Below, piece by piece: positions 21,601 through 49,600 of a stretch of 64,000 nucleotides of DNA. Below the pieces are notes generated by a model. The model made no database searches. It worked only from the letters and a program-made list of their open reading frames with translations, and was not told the DNA's origin. Source of the stretch: Patiria miniata (Eukaryota; Echinodermata; Asteroidea; Valvatida; Asterinidae); NCBI RefSeq assembly GCF_015706575.1, contig NW_024037058.1:15149547-15213546 (forward strand), given 5' to 3'. Made by a program: the position numbers and the translations under genes. Each line of letters opens with the position of its first letter. Positions within the stretch are counted from its first letter, which is position 1.

Positions 21601-23832
21601 ACTCTTTTCTCTGGACCTGCAAATGATTATCACCCCCCACCCAAAAAAAAAGGACATTTTTCAAAAATGAAAAAGAAGTTTCATCAAACCTCTTTGCACA
21701 ATTGCCATTTAAGCACTGTTCAGGGATACTAAAAAATACTATTGTTTTTCAATTCTTGTGTAGTAAAAAAAACACTTGAAAATATCTGTCACAAAGCACA
21801 TTTATATACAGGTCATTCTGACTACAAAAATAGATAATTATTAGTCAAATACGATGCCACTGCAACACGAAAATCTCAGCCAGAATAACTTGCAGAAGGT
21901 TGAAAGCTAATTTGAAATTGTCAAGACCAAGCATGTTTGCACTAGTAAGCAGGAGGTCGTGGGTTCGAGTCCTGCCAGAGTGATTTTGTTCTCACAATCA
22001 CGTGGGACAACATTGAGTATGGAATAGCTTGGTTGCAGTACCCTTTGCTACATCAGATTTGAACCAGCCAACCGACCCAGCAAGCTCGGTGGTTGAGTGG
22101 TAAGACGTCTGCACTAGTAAGCAGGAGGTCGTGGGTTCAAGTCCCACCCGAATGATTTTTTTCTCACAATCACTCGGGGCACCACTGAGTATACAGTATT
22201 TTGAAAAAAATATGTTGGTGGAAGGCAAAACCTAATATTGAATTTACATGACCCTGATGCAAATTTCATCTTAGGAATAAGCATGTTCGAGTTTGATTTC
22301 GAAATCTGATTTCGTCTTCACCTCTTCTTTAAGGAAGACAATACCAGTGGGTTCATCGGTCGTCATGTACTCATGGGGGAACGTAGGCAGCTTCCTAGGT
22401 TCAGGGAGACTGAAGAACGCCACATCCTTGCTGGCAAGAATGCCCTTCCAGAGGAACTGCTTGGCCTTGGGGTCCAACGCCAGGGGAAACTTGGGAAGGC
22501 GCTGGTCCAGACGACACCACAAACAGGCCAGAGTGATTCCTGTCATGAGAGAGTCAACAGAACTTCACAAAATGAACAATTTTCTTGATTCCGTTAAAGC
22601 TACAGTCCATCATTTGTAATTTGTGCATTTTGTTCGTTTGAAGCAACAAAAGAGTTCAAAATCTAATGAATCTACTGAGCAGCTAACCTGATGAAGTTTC
22701 AGCTAAGCTTCAGCTGTACATTCCGAGAAAAACAGCATTCTAAGATCTCAATTTCAAATCAAAACTTACTGAATCATGTTTTGAATTGTTTTGAATTGCA
22801 GCCATACGCGACGTTGCGCACTGATCCAATAAATTATAACAACCGCGCGCGCGTCGTTCCAATACTTGTGCGCGCTGCGCTGAATAACAAAACGAACTAC
22901 TAATTTAAATTTTCCTACGGTGCTTCTTAAGAATCACCGTTGGAAATGCCTTCTTTCATTAATTACTTCAAAATGACAGCTTCCCAGAAAGAATAATTTC
23001 ACAGGGAGTTTAGTTCCCTTACTATCTTTCAACCAAGTTTGTTTTTCAACAATAATTACGCCAGTTACTTTTCGAATGGCTGCAAATGATGGACTATAGC
23101 TTTAACTTATAGACAAATCTGGCGGCAGCCATTTTCTGTGGTGGCACAAGGCTTGCGTGAGTTGCACTCAGGTAGTACACACGCACTCTGGGCTCCTTCA
23201 ACCAACAGCAATACCAAAATGCGCGTGCAACTCGTCTTTAAGAACGCGTGCAGTATGCTTGTGAACGTGACATCACAGCAGTAAAAGCTTCTAATTCTGG
23301 TCGCCGGATTCCAATATAGGCTAAGCACTTGTATTAAATTGTGCTACGTTGTACTTACTCTAAGATGAACCTATAAAACCACAGAATATTGGGGCAAGTT
23401 TGGGCGGTGCCAGCTCCGTGCGCAGACAAGAGAGGTTAATTTTTGAAAACTTTGCCAGATACTAGTAGGTCTTTCCCTGAACTTTCCCTTTCTTACTGTA
23501 GAGGGGGTACTTTTAACAATGTTCTGTTGAATTTACTTGTTTGTTTGATTAACCAATAGCACAAAAAACACTTGCGTAGGGAAGACTTGTTAATTTGCAA
23601 AATGTATGTGGTTTTTATGTTTGGCCAAAAATGACAATAAAGAGTTTGAGATCAGCAATTTAGCATTAAAATCCAGGTACATGTAGGTCGGGTCAATTGG
23701 GCTTGAAAAGCTACTTTTACTATAAAACAAATTTTTCTGCTCTACAAATTTGTCAGAAAAAATACTGAAAGGTTCACCATCAAGTCCCTCCAGAGCTATT
23801 TCGTCAAGGCAGATTTCGTGAAGGTACGACAT
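18639..23832 (-). CDS. GTF3C1: General transcription factor 3C polypeptide 1 (TFIIIC220), N-terminal exons
   Basis: Largest subunit of TFIIIC, which binds the B box of tRNA-type promoters in the nucleus and recruits TFIIIB and RNA polymerase III. Five coding exons are read on the - strand: 23832-23778, 22539-22322, 21616-21459, 20129-19889 and 18842-18639, all with GT-AG borders and matching phases (292 codons). They match the human N-terminus in order: LDEIALEGLDG, LWCRLDQRLPKFPL, FLWKGILAS, ENDGIQGSCATFKER, RWGDSLVIVASQELR, ALVGPHGDPSLEL, then a region matching SILLLLNRF (here SIFLMLLRF) and LSTNLIQILEK. The start Met is MSYLHEICLDEIALEG, aligned with human MDALESLLDEVALEG. Human GTF3C1 is about 2100 aa, so roughly 1800 residues are missing here. 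The last donor (CATGG/GTAAGT) is intact, so splicing to a more distant exon is expected. Confidence 0.88.
18885..19220. mobile_element. MITE-like inverted repeat in GTF3C1 intron 4
   Basis: TGCAGTGCGCCACCAAGAGT at 18888 and its inverse ending at 19216 (ACTCTTGGTGGCGCACTGCA) enclose about 280 bases with no open frame. Target duplication is unclear. Confidence 0.55.
20208..20371. mobile_element. Small palindromic element in GTF3C1 intron 3
   Basis: Outer arms ACAAATAATGAATG / CATTCATTATTTGT and inner arms GAGAATATTTTCATGAGTTG / CAACGAATGAAAATATTCTC make most of the 164 bases an imperfect hairpin. Confidence 0.55.
21930..22022 (+). repeat. tRNA-derived SINE, 5' truncated
   Basis: It starts inside the tRNA part (TTTGCACTAGTAAGCAGGAGG) and contains a B box (GGGTTCGAGTCC) and a tail GTGATTTTGTTCTCACAATCA. 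It is followed within 60 bases by a fuller copy of the same family. Confidence 0.6.
22081..22205 (+). repeat. tRNA-derived SINE (Thr-AGT-like head)
   Basis: A box GTGGTTGAGTGG and B box GGGTTCAAGTCCC flank the anticodon arm CTGC-ACTAGTAA-GCAG, whose loop would give anticodon AGT. The tail repeats a TTTTTCTCACAATCACTCGG hairpin and ends near ACTGAGTATACAGTA. Mismatched acceptor ends show it is not a functional tRNA gene. Confidence 0.65.
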
Positions 23833-24290
23833 CGTGGTAGCCTGACTAAAGTTGGCAGAGCTGTCCCATTCTCAGAAAGGAAACAGACTGAGCATCCTTG
23901 AAAAAAATAGAAACAAAGAATTTTAAATAATTTGTAGTAGCCATAGCGCTAGTTTCAACTGGTATCATTATGGCATTGCAAAAACATTTGATAGGCGCAT
24001 TACTTTGATAATTTTGATCCTACTTTTTCTTGAAGTAGACTTCATTTTTTTTAATTCTGAGTGACCTCTGGCTTTGAAATTGTTTTTGTTTTCAAACGAA
24101 TTAGAATAAGAAGAAGAAATATTCTGCAATTAACTTAAAGTGTAGGACTCAATTTTTACTTTTTGGAAAACAAAAAATTTCACAAACAAGGGCAAGGCTG
24201 GGACTTGAACTCGAGTGTAGCCTTGGTCAAGGCGTTCGTCATTATTCTTCCATGCGGTGAACGATCGGTGGGATATCCTCGCTATGCAGT
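23833..24290. other. Intergenic/5' region of GTF3C1
   Basis: Upstream of the GTF3C1 start codon, probably promoter and 5' UTR. No TATA box is evident. GAGTTCAAGTCCC on the - strand near 24200 resembles a B box, but no matching A box is convincing. Confidence 0.4.
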
Positions 24291-24291
24291 G

Positions 24292-24440
24292 CATTAAAAA
24301 TACAGCACGAACAGCCACTATTTTATGCAAATCATATTCATAAGCTTTTGTGGACCATTGGACCAAGGCGTTCGTCTGGATCCAAATGATTTGCATAAAT
24401 AGTGGCCGCCCGAGGTCGATGTTCGCGCTGTATTTTAATG
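24292..24440. mobile_element. Inverted-repeat element
   Basis: TAAAAATACAGCACGAACAG...CCACTATTTTATGCAAATCA is followed after about 50 bases by ATGATTTGCATAAATAGTGG...GTTCGCGCTGTATTTTA. The arms carry an inverted pair of ATGCAAAT octamers. Small hairpin MITE. Confidence 0.5.
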
Positions 24441-24576
24441 TTTTGTTGAGGAAAAGAGTGGTTGCCATGGTTGCTTTGCTATTTTTTAGCTACTTCTTGG
24501 TTGCAAAGCCTTATTATCTGCGCCGCAGAAATAGGAGGTCGAGGATATTATACACATGCATGAGGGCGCTATAGCC

Positions 24577-25480
24577 CAAGTATAGTCGGACTCCCTATTA
24601 TCGCGGCATCCCTATTATCGCGGCATGGGAAATTTCTCTTTTTACAGTGTAAAAACTCCTTCAAGTGGCGATTTTAATCCATTTCACCAGTCATCAAGGA
24701 TTTTCTACGGAGTTGTATAAAAAGGACGATTAAAAAATGTTGTGTCTTTCGGGACTTTTAACGATTTTAATAAATATTAACGTTTTCCAAAACTTGCAAA
24801 ATGTTCCCTCACCGTGTCTGCTAAAAGGTACCGTTTATATTTTAACATAAATCTTTAATTGCGCTCTGTCCATGAAAGTTCCATTGTCTGGTTCCCATTC
24901 TTCAGCTGCAAATGTAAAATGAAGTCGAACGACGATATTTGCAGCGCGAAATCGTAACAACTTTTACGGGATCAAAATAAGCACCGCGCCTTAGCGAAAA
25001 TAAAACGGCACACCGTGTAAAGTGAATGGCGCCCTCAATCGCCGATCAGTAGACTTGCCTCAGGGGAGTCAGGGATTTGTGTTCTCCTTTCGGGGGAAGG
25101 GCAGGGTCTTAAGAAATCATCCTGCAGACATTTTGTCCTTAATCAACTTGAATGTTACAGGGAAAATATCAAACTTTATTCAGGGGGTGTTTTGGTCAAA
25201 CATAAACTATGAACAAAAAAGTTGGGATCATTATAAAAACCACTTCCCGCATACCGCGATAATAGGGAGTCCACCTCCGTTCGCACACGCCGCGCATGTC
25301 TATTTTCACAGGCATCGTACACGGAATAAACCACACTACCCGTCAGATTTTTTTATATTAATTTAAAAAGGAATACTTATACTACACATAAGACAGGACA
25401 ATTCTGGAAGGTTAGTGGGCAATCTCTATTCCGAACGAGAAACGTGATAAGTACCGCGATAATACGGCGTTCCATACTAC
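24577..25480. mobile_element. Inverted-repeat DNA element (TATTATCGCGG family)
   Basis: GGACTCCCTATTATCGCGG (24588-24606) is matched perfectly by CCGCGATAATAGGGAGTCC (25254-25272). On the left the CCCTATTATCGCGG word is repeated directly, and a third, degenerate inverted copy (CCGCGATAATACGGCGTTCC) lies at 25454. The arrangement resembles repetitive terminal repeats of pogo/Tigger-like elements, but there is no transposase to confirm it. The inner sequence holds no credible gene. Confidence 0.5.
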
Positions 25481-26120
25481 TATGGTCATGTATGGTTATC
25501 TACGATCTGCCGACTCAATTAACGGGGAAAATGTGGGCCTGGGACCTGTTCCGAGTGTTCACGGCAATATTTCGTTTTGTATGGTCATTCCTAAAGCCAG
25601 GCCAACCAAAAATCCTTCTTATCTTTCATTATTCCAACATTTTTATTAAATGATTAGACATAAAGAACCTAAATAAGGACTGAAAAAAAATCATCACTAA
25701 CTCACCACGCTCGCAGTCGCTAGCTCTTTTTTAATTTGAAGGGCGCCATCACTTGTTCTGATCTGGTTCCTGGACTTGTGAAAAGTACAAATCCATCACC
25801 CATCGAAGAAGAAACAGACTAATAACTGAGTGTCATCGAAATGACAACCACAATAATTTGAAAGTATAATAATTTATGCAAAGACCTATTGAATTATGCA
25901 ACATGCATTTGTATTGCAACCAGCCGACGCGCCTACAATATTACTCATGGAGCTGTAGCTCCATGCTACACTGAACATTGTTTTATTACTTTTTAGGCAC
26001 TTTTGCAACATTTATCACTATTTTTTGCAACAAAGTTCCTGGGTTGACTTGTTCTAGCTGTGCTTCTAATTAAACTTTGAGCATACCCCGAGTTACATGA
26101 ATAATTAACGAATAATCACA
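25481..26120. other. Intergenic, no gene seen
   Basis: AT-rich DNA with a short perfect hairpin GGAGCTGTAGCTCC near 25952. Nothing else is supportable. Confidence 0.5.
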
Positions 26121-26267
26121 TGAACCAGGGGCGTAGCACGGTCATTTTTATTGGGGGGGGGTAATTTTTTTTTAAAAGGGCACTTGCACATCCGTGGTGT
26201 TCTTATTCCTCCATGAATGTAGACAGGCTCTTTTCTTCGGACACTTGGCCTCCGTAAAAGCGAAAAG

Positions 26268-26298
<31 letters not shown>

Positions 26299-26588
26299 CT
26301 GGTACGATCTGTCAATGGGGGCGCTGTTCAAAACCGACGATTATGCACACAAACGGCACGTTTTATGGTGCTTTTCACGCGATACAATGTACGAAATTCA
26401 GCAAAAGGCTGCCAAAACGGCAGGTGCCACAAAAAGGGCACCACTTCTTTTTAACAAAAAAAAGGGCACTCTTTACAAATTATTGGGGGGGGGGGGGGTA
26501 AGCCCGTTCAAAAAAGGGCATTTGAATGGCAAAAGGCAGTCTTTAAAAAAAAAATTTTGGCGGGGGGGGGGCCCGCTGGCTACGCCTA
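26121..26588. mobile_element. MITE with GGGGCGTAGC ends and long poly-G runs
   Basis: The left end is AGGGGCGTAGCACGG and the right end GCTGGCTACGCCT, an inverted pair. Inside are G-runs of about 9, 33, 12 and 9. Elements opening with GGGGCGTAGC followed by G-runs are common in marine invertebrate genomes. No exact target duplication is visible. Confidence 0.55.
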
Positions 26589-26954
26589 TGTGAAATCGAT
26601 CGGTGTAAATAAAAGTCCGGTCCCGCCGAGTTTTTCGAGTATTGAGTGAGCTTGCTCTCAAGTTAGCTAGGCGTGCCAGATATGAATAAACATATCGGTT
26701 GGTACACGTGGGCCAACGGTGCGCACAATTTATTCAAGTTAAAGCGGTAGCTTTTGATTATTTAAAGATATCTCTAATTATCTATAATTGTTTCGAGATA
26801 TCTCTTATTATTTCAAGAAACCTGAAATCATCAAGATATCTCCAAGTAATACAAGATTTCTTAAAACATTTTGACAATTTAAAAGCCCATTAGTGAACTC
26901 CTAGTTAAATTGACTAACAACATGTCCTGGGGGTCACAGAGTTGTAATGACTCC

Positions 26955-27150
26955 CTCCAGTCAATGACTCGACTTTATACTTGAGTCCGACTCGAGTCAA
27001 AATTGTTGGTGACTTGACTCGAGTCCATATTAAAGGGCAAATGACTCGACTCGAGTCACTGCAAGCAAATGACTCGACTCGACTCGAGTCCCTCATCAAA
27101 ATGACTTGCCGACTCTGGGAAGGCTCAGAATAAGACTCGAGTCCCAAAAA
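26955..27150. repeat. GACTCGAGTC palindrome cluster, left
   Basis: Repeated ATGACTCGACTCGAGTCA-like words, each self-complementary at GACTCGAGTC. The cluster has a counterpart at 27715-27850 on the other side of a poly-G/poly-C insert. Confidence 0.7.
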
Positions 27151-27318
27151 TAAAAACTTGCGGGGGGGGGGGGGGGCTCGGGGGCTTGAGCCCCCCCCCC
27201 CCCAAGAGGTTGTACATTTATTTTTTTTTAGTCCCACGATTTGGCCTTGGTGATATGAATGTGGCCTGTTTTCGAGAAGTATAATAGGGGTGTAAGTGGC
27301 GCCACCAACGTCAAAATA

Positions 27319-27583
27319 GGCCGCCCCTAAAATTCGCTCGTACCCCAGCCCTGCAAACAGGGCGCTGGTAAGGGCTGATGAGCTTCACAGAATCTTGTGA
27401 AGGAAGTACAGATTGACCTCCACATGCAGCTAGCGCGCGCTACGCATGATGGGCACCGGAAGCTAGTTTGTGTGACGCGTTCACGTCACAGGTCACGCAA
27501 ATCTATCCAGCTCAAAATGACGTCAGCCCTGACCAGCGTCCTGTTTGCAGGGCGGGGGTACGAGCGAACCCCTAAAAAAGACC
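27319..27583. mobile_element. MITE with about 60-bp terminal inverted repeats
   Basis: The left arm runs GGCCGCCCCTAAAATTCGCT...CCCTGCAAACAGGGCGCTGG. The right arm is its inverse: CCAGCGTCCTGTTTGCAGGG...AGCGAACCCCTAAAAAAGACC. About 140 bases lie between them. The element sits inside a larger poly-G/C-bearing repeat, itself between two GACTCGAGTC clusters. Confidence 0.65.
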
Positions 27584-27714
27584 ACAAATTTTTTCTGCAG
27601 CCAAAAATTTTGGGCAAAATTTCTCTGAAAAAAATTCAACTTTTAATGTAACAAATTTGTAAAAAAAAAATTTGAGCCCCCCCCCCACCAAATCCTGGGT
27701 GCGCCTCTGCACAT

Positions 27715-27850
27715 GACTACACACTGTGACTCCACACGACTCGACTCGACCTTCTTGACCTAATGACTCGACTAGACTCGACACGAGTCACTTCTTTTAA
27801 ATGACTCAACTTGACTCGAGTCACAAAATTCAGTGACTCGTTACAACTCG
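27715..27850. repeat. GACTCGAGTC palindrome cluster, right
   Basis: The same palindromic words as at 26955-27150, ending at TTACAACTCGGGGGGGG. Confidence 0.65.
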
Positions 27851-28173
27851 GGGGGGGGTCATAATTTTTATTTTCCAGCGAACAAAAAAACTCGCTGCAT
27901 ATTGCCCTTGAGCGACCAGGTGGTGGCGCTTTCTCTGTTTTATCTGTGTTGTTACGGTGAGCGTGTACTACACGCTAGGAACCTAATGCTGACTTCATGC
28001 ATGATTCATGACCAGTGACGCCATGTGGCCTGTGACCCAAGCATAAATTATCATAAGTTTCAGTTATTGTGGTTGTGATATACTGCTGCAAGTGCCGTCA
28101 TTTCGCAAAGGGTGTGAGTGGAGAGTGAACTTCCAACTGCGTTTTGACTCAAATTTCCGCCGAAATTACCAAA

Positions 28174-45485
<17,312 letters not shown>

Positions 45486-46521
45486 GCTTCAATCATCTTA
45501 ATCCGTAGAATAGGGGTGGGTGAAATATTAAAAAGGGCTGGCCAAGTTAGGACATCATCTTAAATTCAGCCTTCAAAGGCATTTAGAAATGCAAACCTCA
45601 GTAGCTGAATACTTTAATTTTGAATTGTAAACATGTAAATAACAACTTTTTGCAATTTTGTTTCATTTTTGTATCTTCAAGTTTTTTCGTTCCGATGTGT
45701 AACATGTTTGTTTTATATTTTGTTCTGGGTTAGCCTACTGATTCTTGGTGTTTTTTCAGTTCTGATTTGTCATCCTGACGGTAAACTAAATGTCTCCTGC
45801 GATTTATGTTTTTTTTCCTTAGAAAAATCTCATTCCTTGGTTAGCCATTTCAATTTTTCTTTTGACATTGGATAGAACTTTAACATTTGACAGTTTTGAA
45901 ACTGGATTTCATACTATCGCTTTCCCAAAATGATAAAATGATCACATTCTTTGCAGTTTGATTATTTTAGAGTGGCGCATTAGAAAACTCATGAAATAAG
46001 GAAATGAAATTCTTGCGGTATGTTGCAAAATTTGGTAAGACATGGAAGAAACTAAACACTTAACTTTCATTCTAAAAAAATAGGGTACAAAAATAACTAA
46101 ACAATTATCAAAATGAGTTACAAAACAAACTAAAAATCAGAAACAAATAGATTCCTTTGTATAAAGTTTCACATTTTGTACTAGAAATGCAGCAAAATAC
46201 TTGAATTTGTATAATTCAGTATTGTTTTAGTTCCTGTAATAGTAGGCGCCAGGGAAAGTCACCAGTATGTTGATGTATAATCCGATAAAAGGTTAAAAAA
46301 AAAAAATACCTACAAATACATATTATTCGGTCTTGACACAGGTTAACAAATGTACAGTTGTGCTTAATACACCATTCTGTATATACTACAAAACATATAT
46401 GAAATTTGTACATCGAAAATTTTGGATGTAAAATATCTCCCTCGTGTATTGGTGTGGTTTGTACACAGTTTTCCTTTTGTATCATAGTCCTGACAATGAG
46501 CATCCTTACATTAGCAGTACC
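45486..46521. other. 3' flank of DNM1L
   Basis: AT-rich DNA after the TGA stop, probably the 3' UTR. I cannot place the poly(A) site. The nearest clear AATAAA word I noted on the + strand is much further on, near 48192. Confidence 0.4.
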
Positions 46522-46681
46522 AGGGGTGTGAAATCTCAGCTTTAAAGCTGATTTCAGCTTCTTTTGTTTTGGATTTCAGCTTTTTTCTCTCACTTGCTGT
46601 GTACAAAAGTATACGAGATTTCCAAAGTTCAGCTTCTTTACACCTTTTTCAGCTATTTTTATCAGTGGTCACTCACACCCT
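46522..46681. mobile_element. 160-bp hAT-type MITE
   Basis: The ends AGGGGTGTGA and TCACACCCT are inverted. The flanking 8-mers GCAGTACC (46514-46521) and GCAGTACA (46682-46689) match at seven of eight positions, as for an 8-bp target duplication. The interior repeats GATTTCAGCTTTTTT and AGCTTTAAAGCT words. Confidence 0.65.
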
Positions 46682-46689
46682 GCAGTACA

Positions 46690-49600
46690 TTGAAAGCTCT
46701 GTTTCAAGTTTGGCCAAAGTGCTGTGCTTAAAGGAACTATACAACATTTGCTTTTGCTGTAATTTTCAGAAATGGATGAATTTGGGGGGTTAGTTTTGAT
46801 ATAGCAAATATTGTTACACTTACCGGTACTTATTTGAAGTTTTGTGTTCGTAGATGCTGGAAAAACCATGAAAAACAATCTTGTTCTTGTAGTCTGGTTC
46901 CCTGACCCCATTGAAGATTAAACGGAACAAGTAATAGACGTCGGGGAATTGTAAGGTCAGGGAACCAGTCTAGCTGGCTTGTACCCGTTCATAGGTTGTG
47001 TAATTGATTGCAAACAAAATGCGGACTAACTAAACTTGATAAATTGGGAGCAGTATTTAAAAAAAAGCCAGTTTTTTCCAACTCTGGTCGGCTGATCAGC
47101 ATTGGAAATTGATACAAAAATACCACTTTTCTCGAAAATGTCAGCGCGCCGGGAGTTTACAGGATGCTTAAGACTGTCATTCGCTAACAGTCCAGTAAGG
47201 TATTTCATGAAAATTTGGTAAATTTGTTTTTTGATATTTGCAAATGTTGTATATTCCCTTTAAGGACCCATACCAAAAACATATGCACTTCGTCCTTATA
47301 ACAATAGATGGCGCTTTGCGACCACTTTTGAGAACCTTAGTGGGAGGGACACACTACGTACGCACTGCTTTTTGCGCTTATTGCACAGAATATAAACTTT
47401 AATTTCAATCCAAATTTCCGAAATCCCCTAGCGTCTTAACAGGAACGCCAGACATACTGTTGCAATGTGTTCGAAGGTCTCCCAACCCTCTTTTTTTTAA
47501 CAGTTGAATACTTGTCCACAGAGTCTGTTTTGCAAATTAGTGAGGATGTCTATTTTTAGACTTGACCTCCAACCCCAAGGTTTTTTTTCTATATTGTTGC
47601 AGAATCTGAACAGACTTTTAGCCACTTTGGGTTATTACTGTCGAAACTGAAGTCAATATTGTGGAATTTGAACCCTAAATCTTCAATGGAGTTTGTATAT
47701 GAACTTCATTTAAATAATTGAGTGGTTTTCGTGCAATTATTTAACTAGAAGTTCTTGAACTTGAGCAGTTTTTTCCCAGTTTCCTTTTCAAAATGCTTAA
47801 TTCGTCACTGTGAATCTTACGTAATCTTTTGGAGGGGGGGGGACGTTAAACTTAGGGACCTCTTTGAGATCTTCAGCTTTAAAAGCATGCTTCAAAGTGT
47901 GAATCTTAAGAGAGTGCTCATGTTTAAGTATGAATTTATATTTATTTGAAAAAGTTAGATAGAAAGAAATGAAGTTTCTGAAGAAAAAATAACTATTGTA
48001 AATAGTCCCAGTAATGGTATATGTAGGGTTACAATTAGAAAGGGTAAACAAGTATGGTTTTGGCTGCTTGTTTTGAAATCTGGAAGAAAGTAATCGATTT
48101 GAGGTGTAATTATCATATCATGTATGTTTTTGTGGAATTTGTTCGTTTGATTAGAAATTAATGTGATTGTAGCTTTCGTGTAAAGAAGACTTAATAAAAT
48201 TATACCATGCTGAAGAAAGTAGTTTCTGTAATTGCAGTTTTATTTTATCGCATATTTATTACAAGATGTTGGTTTAAAGGGCATTACGGCCTGAAGTCCC
48301 CCCAACATTTATGTTTTGGATTGTTTACCTATCCCATTTCAACGGTCTGGTTGAAAGGAAATTAACCTAATGTCTTACCGTTCCCAAGAAAAGACAAGAA
48401 GAAACATGGTTGTTTACATCGGAAGCGGTGGACATTTTGTGGCATACGCATATGTATTTCCAGCTGTGTCAATTCAATGTGCGGTACACATTATGTGTGT
48501 GTCGCAATGCACACAGCACCAATACCTGTACACTAATGTTGTTTCTCGCAGGTCAGAAGAATTTGTTGCACTGTGCGGCAGGATTCACAAATAGCACTCA
48601 GCAGCTCAATTTTTGAGAGTTCAAATTTTGACTCCCAAATTTCGTTCGTGCACGGTTCTCGCAAGAATTACACAAAAATGCCCATTTTTTAAAGGCTGGT
48701 TGTGTGGTTTATATCCTACTTTTATATGCTCTTTCCAATGCACATCGTTTTGTTTAAAATTCATTTTGTGGCCCAATTGGGCGCATTCCAGGACAAACTG
48801 CCCCTTTACAGTGGCAATGCTTTTACAAAGGATGAACTCGAATTAATATTAATAACCTATTTAGAACTTCTTACAGTTACTGTAAATATGTTCTTGTCCA
48901 CATCTAATTAACTGGGGAAAAAAGAGTTAATTTGTGAACAAATTCTCTCCTCGCATGACAAAGTGTAACTGAAAAGCCATTGTTATTTGTTATCACAAAA
49001 AGAGAGTACATTATTTGACAGAATATTAGATATGTCTGTTAAAAAGAATCGTTTACATCAACATACAAAACAAACTAATTTATTTTAAATCCTACACCCG
49101 GCACTTAACCCTCCCCTTCCCTTTTTTTAAACTTGAAAATATAAGTACCAGTGTTACAATGTGAGCTTCACTTCATTTTAAATATTTTGCACGACTGTAA
49201 TTCTTTATTTTGCCTTGTTTTTTTCTTTCTTTTGCTTCTTAAGGGTTTACCCCCTCCTTGGTCTAATGCCCTGAAAAATGAACTGATACAATTTGTGACC
49301 ATAAAGACTAAATGGTATGATCTCTTGACAACAAATGCATAGAGGACAACATTTGTATCGGTCAACAACAATTATCAGACAAAAAATATAGAGCTAAAAA
49401 AAACACCAAACAAACAAACAAGCAAAATAACCATTAAAATATATAACGCAAGATGACTTGTTTTGCAAATTAGAACCCACAAATACGCAACCTGTTTTGG
49501 AAACTACATCCATTGTTTTATTGAGTGATTTGCTGCAAATTACAAATGGTTAGTGGTTTTCATTTGGTACAAGACAGAAAAAAAACTAATGAACTAAAAA

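Noticed and set aside
26121..26588. 8-bp target duplication for the GGGGCGTAGC element
   Set aside because: The flanks share only short words (TGAA), so no duplication can be claimed.
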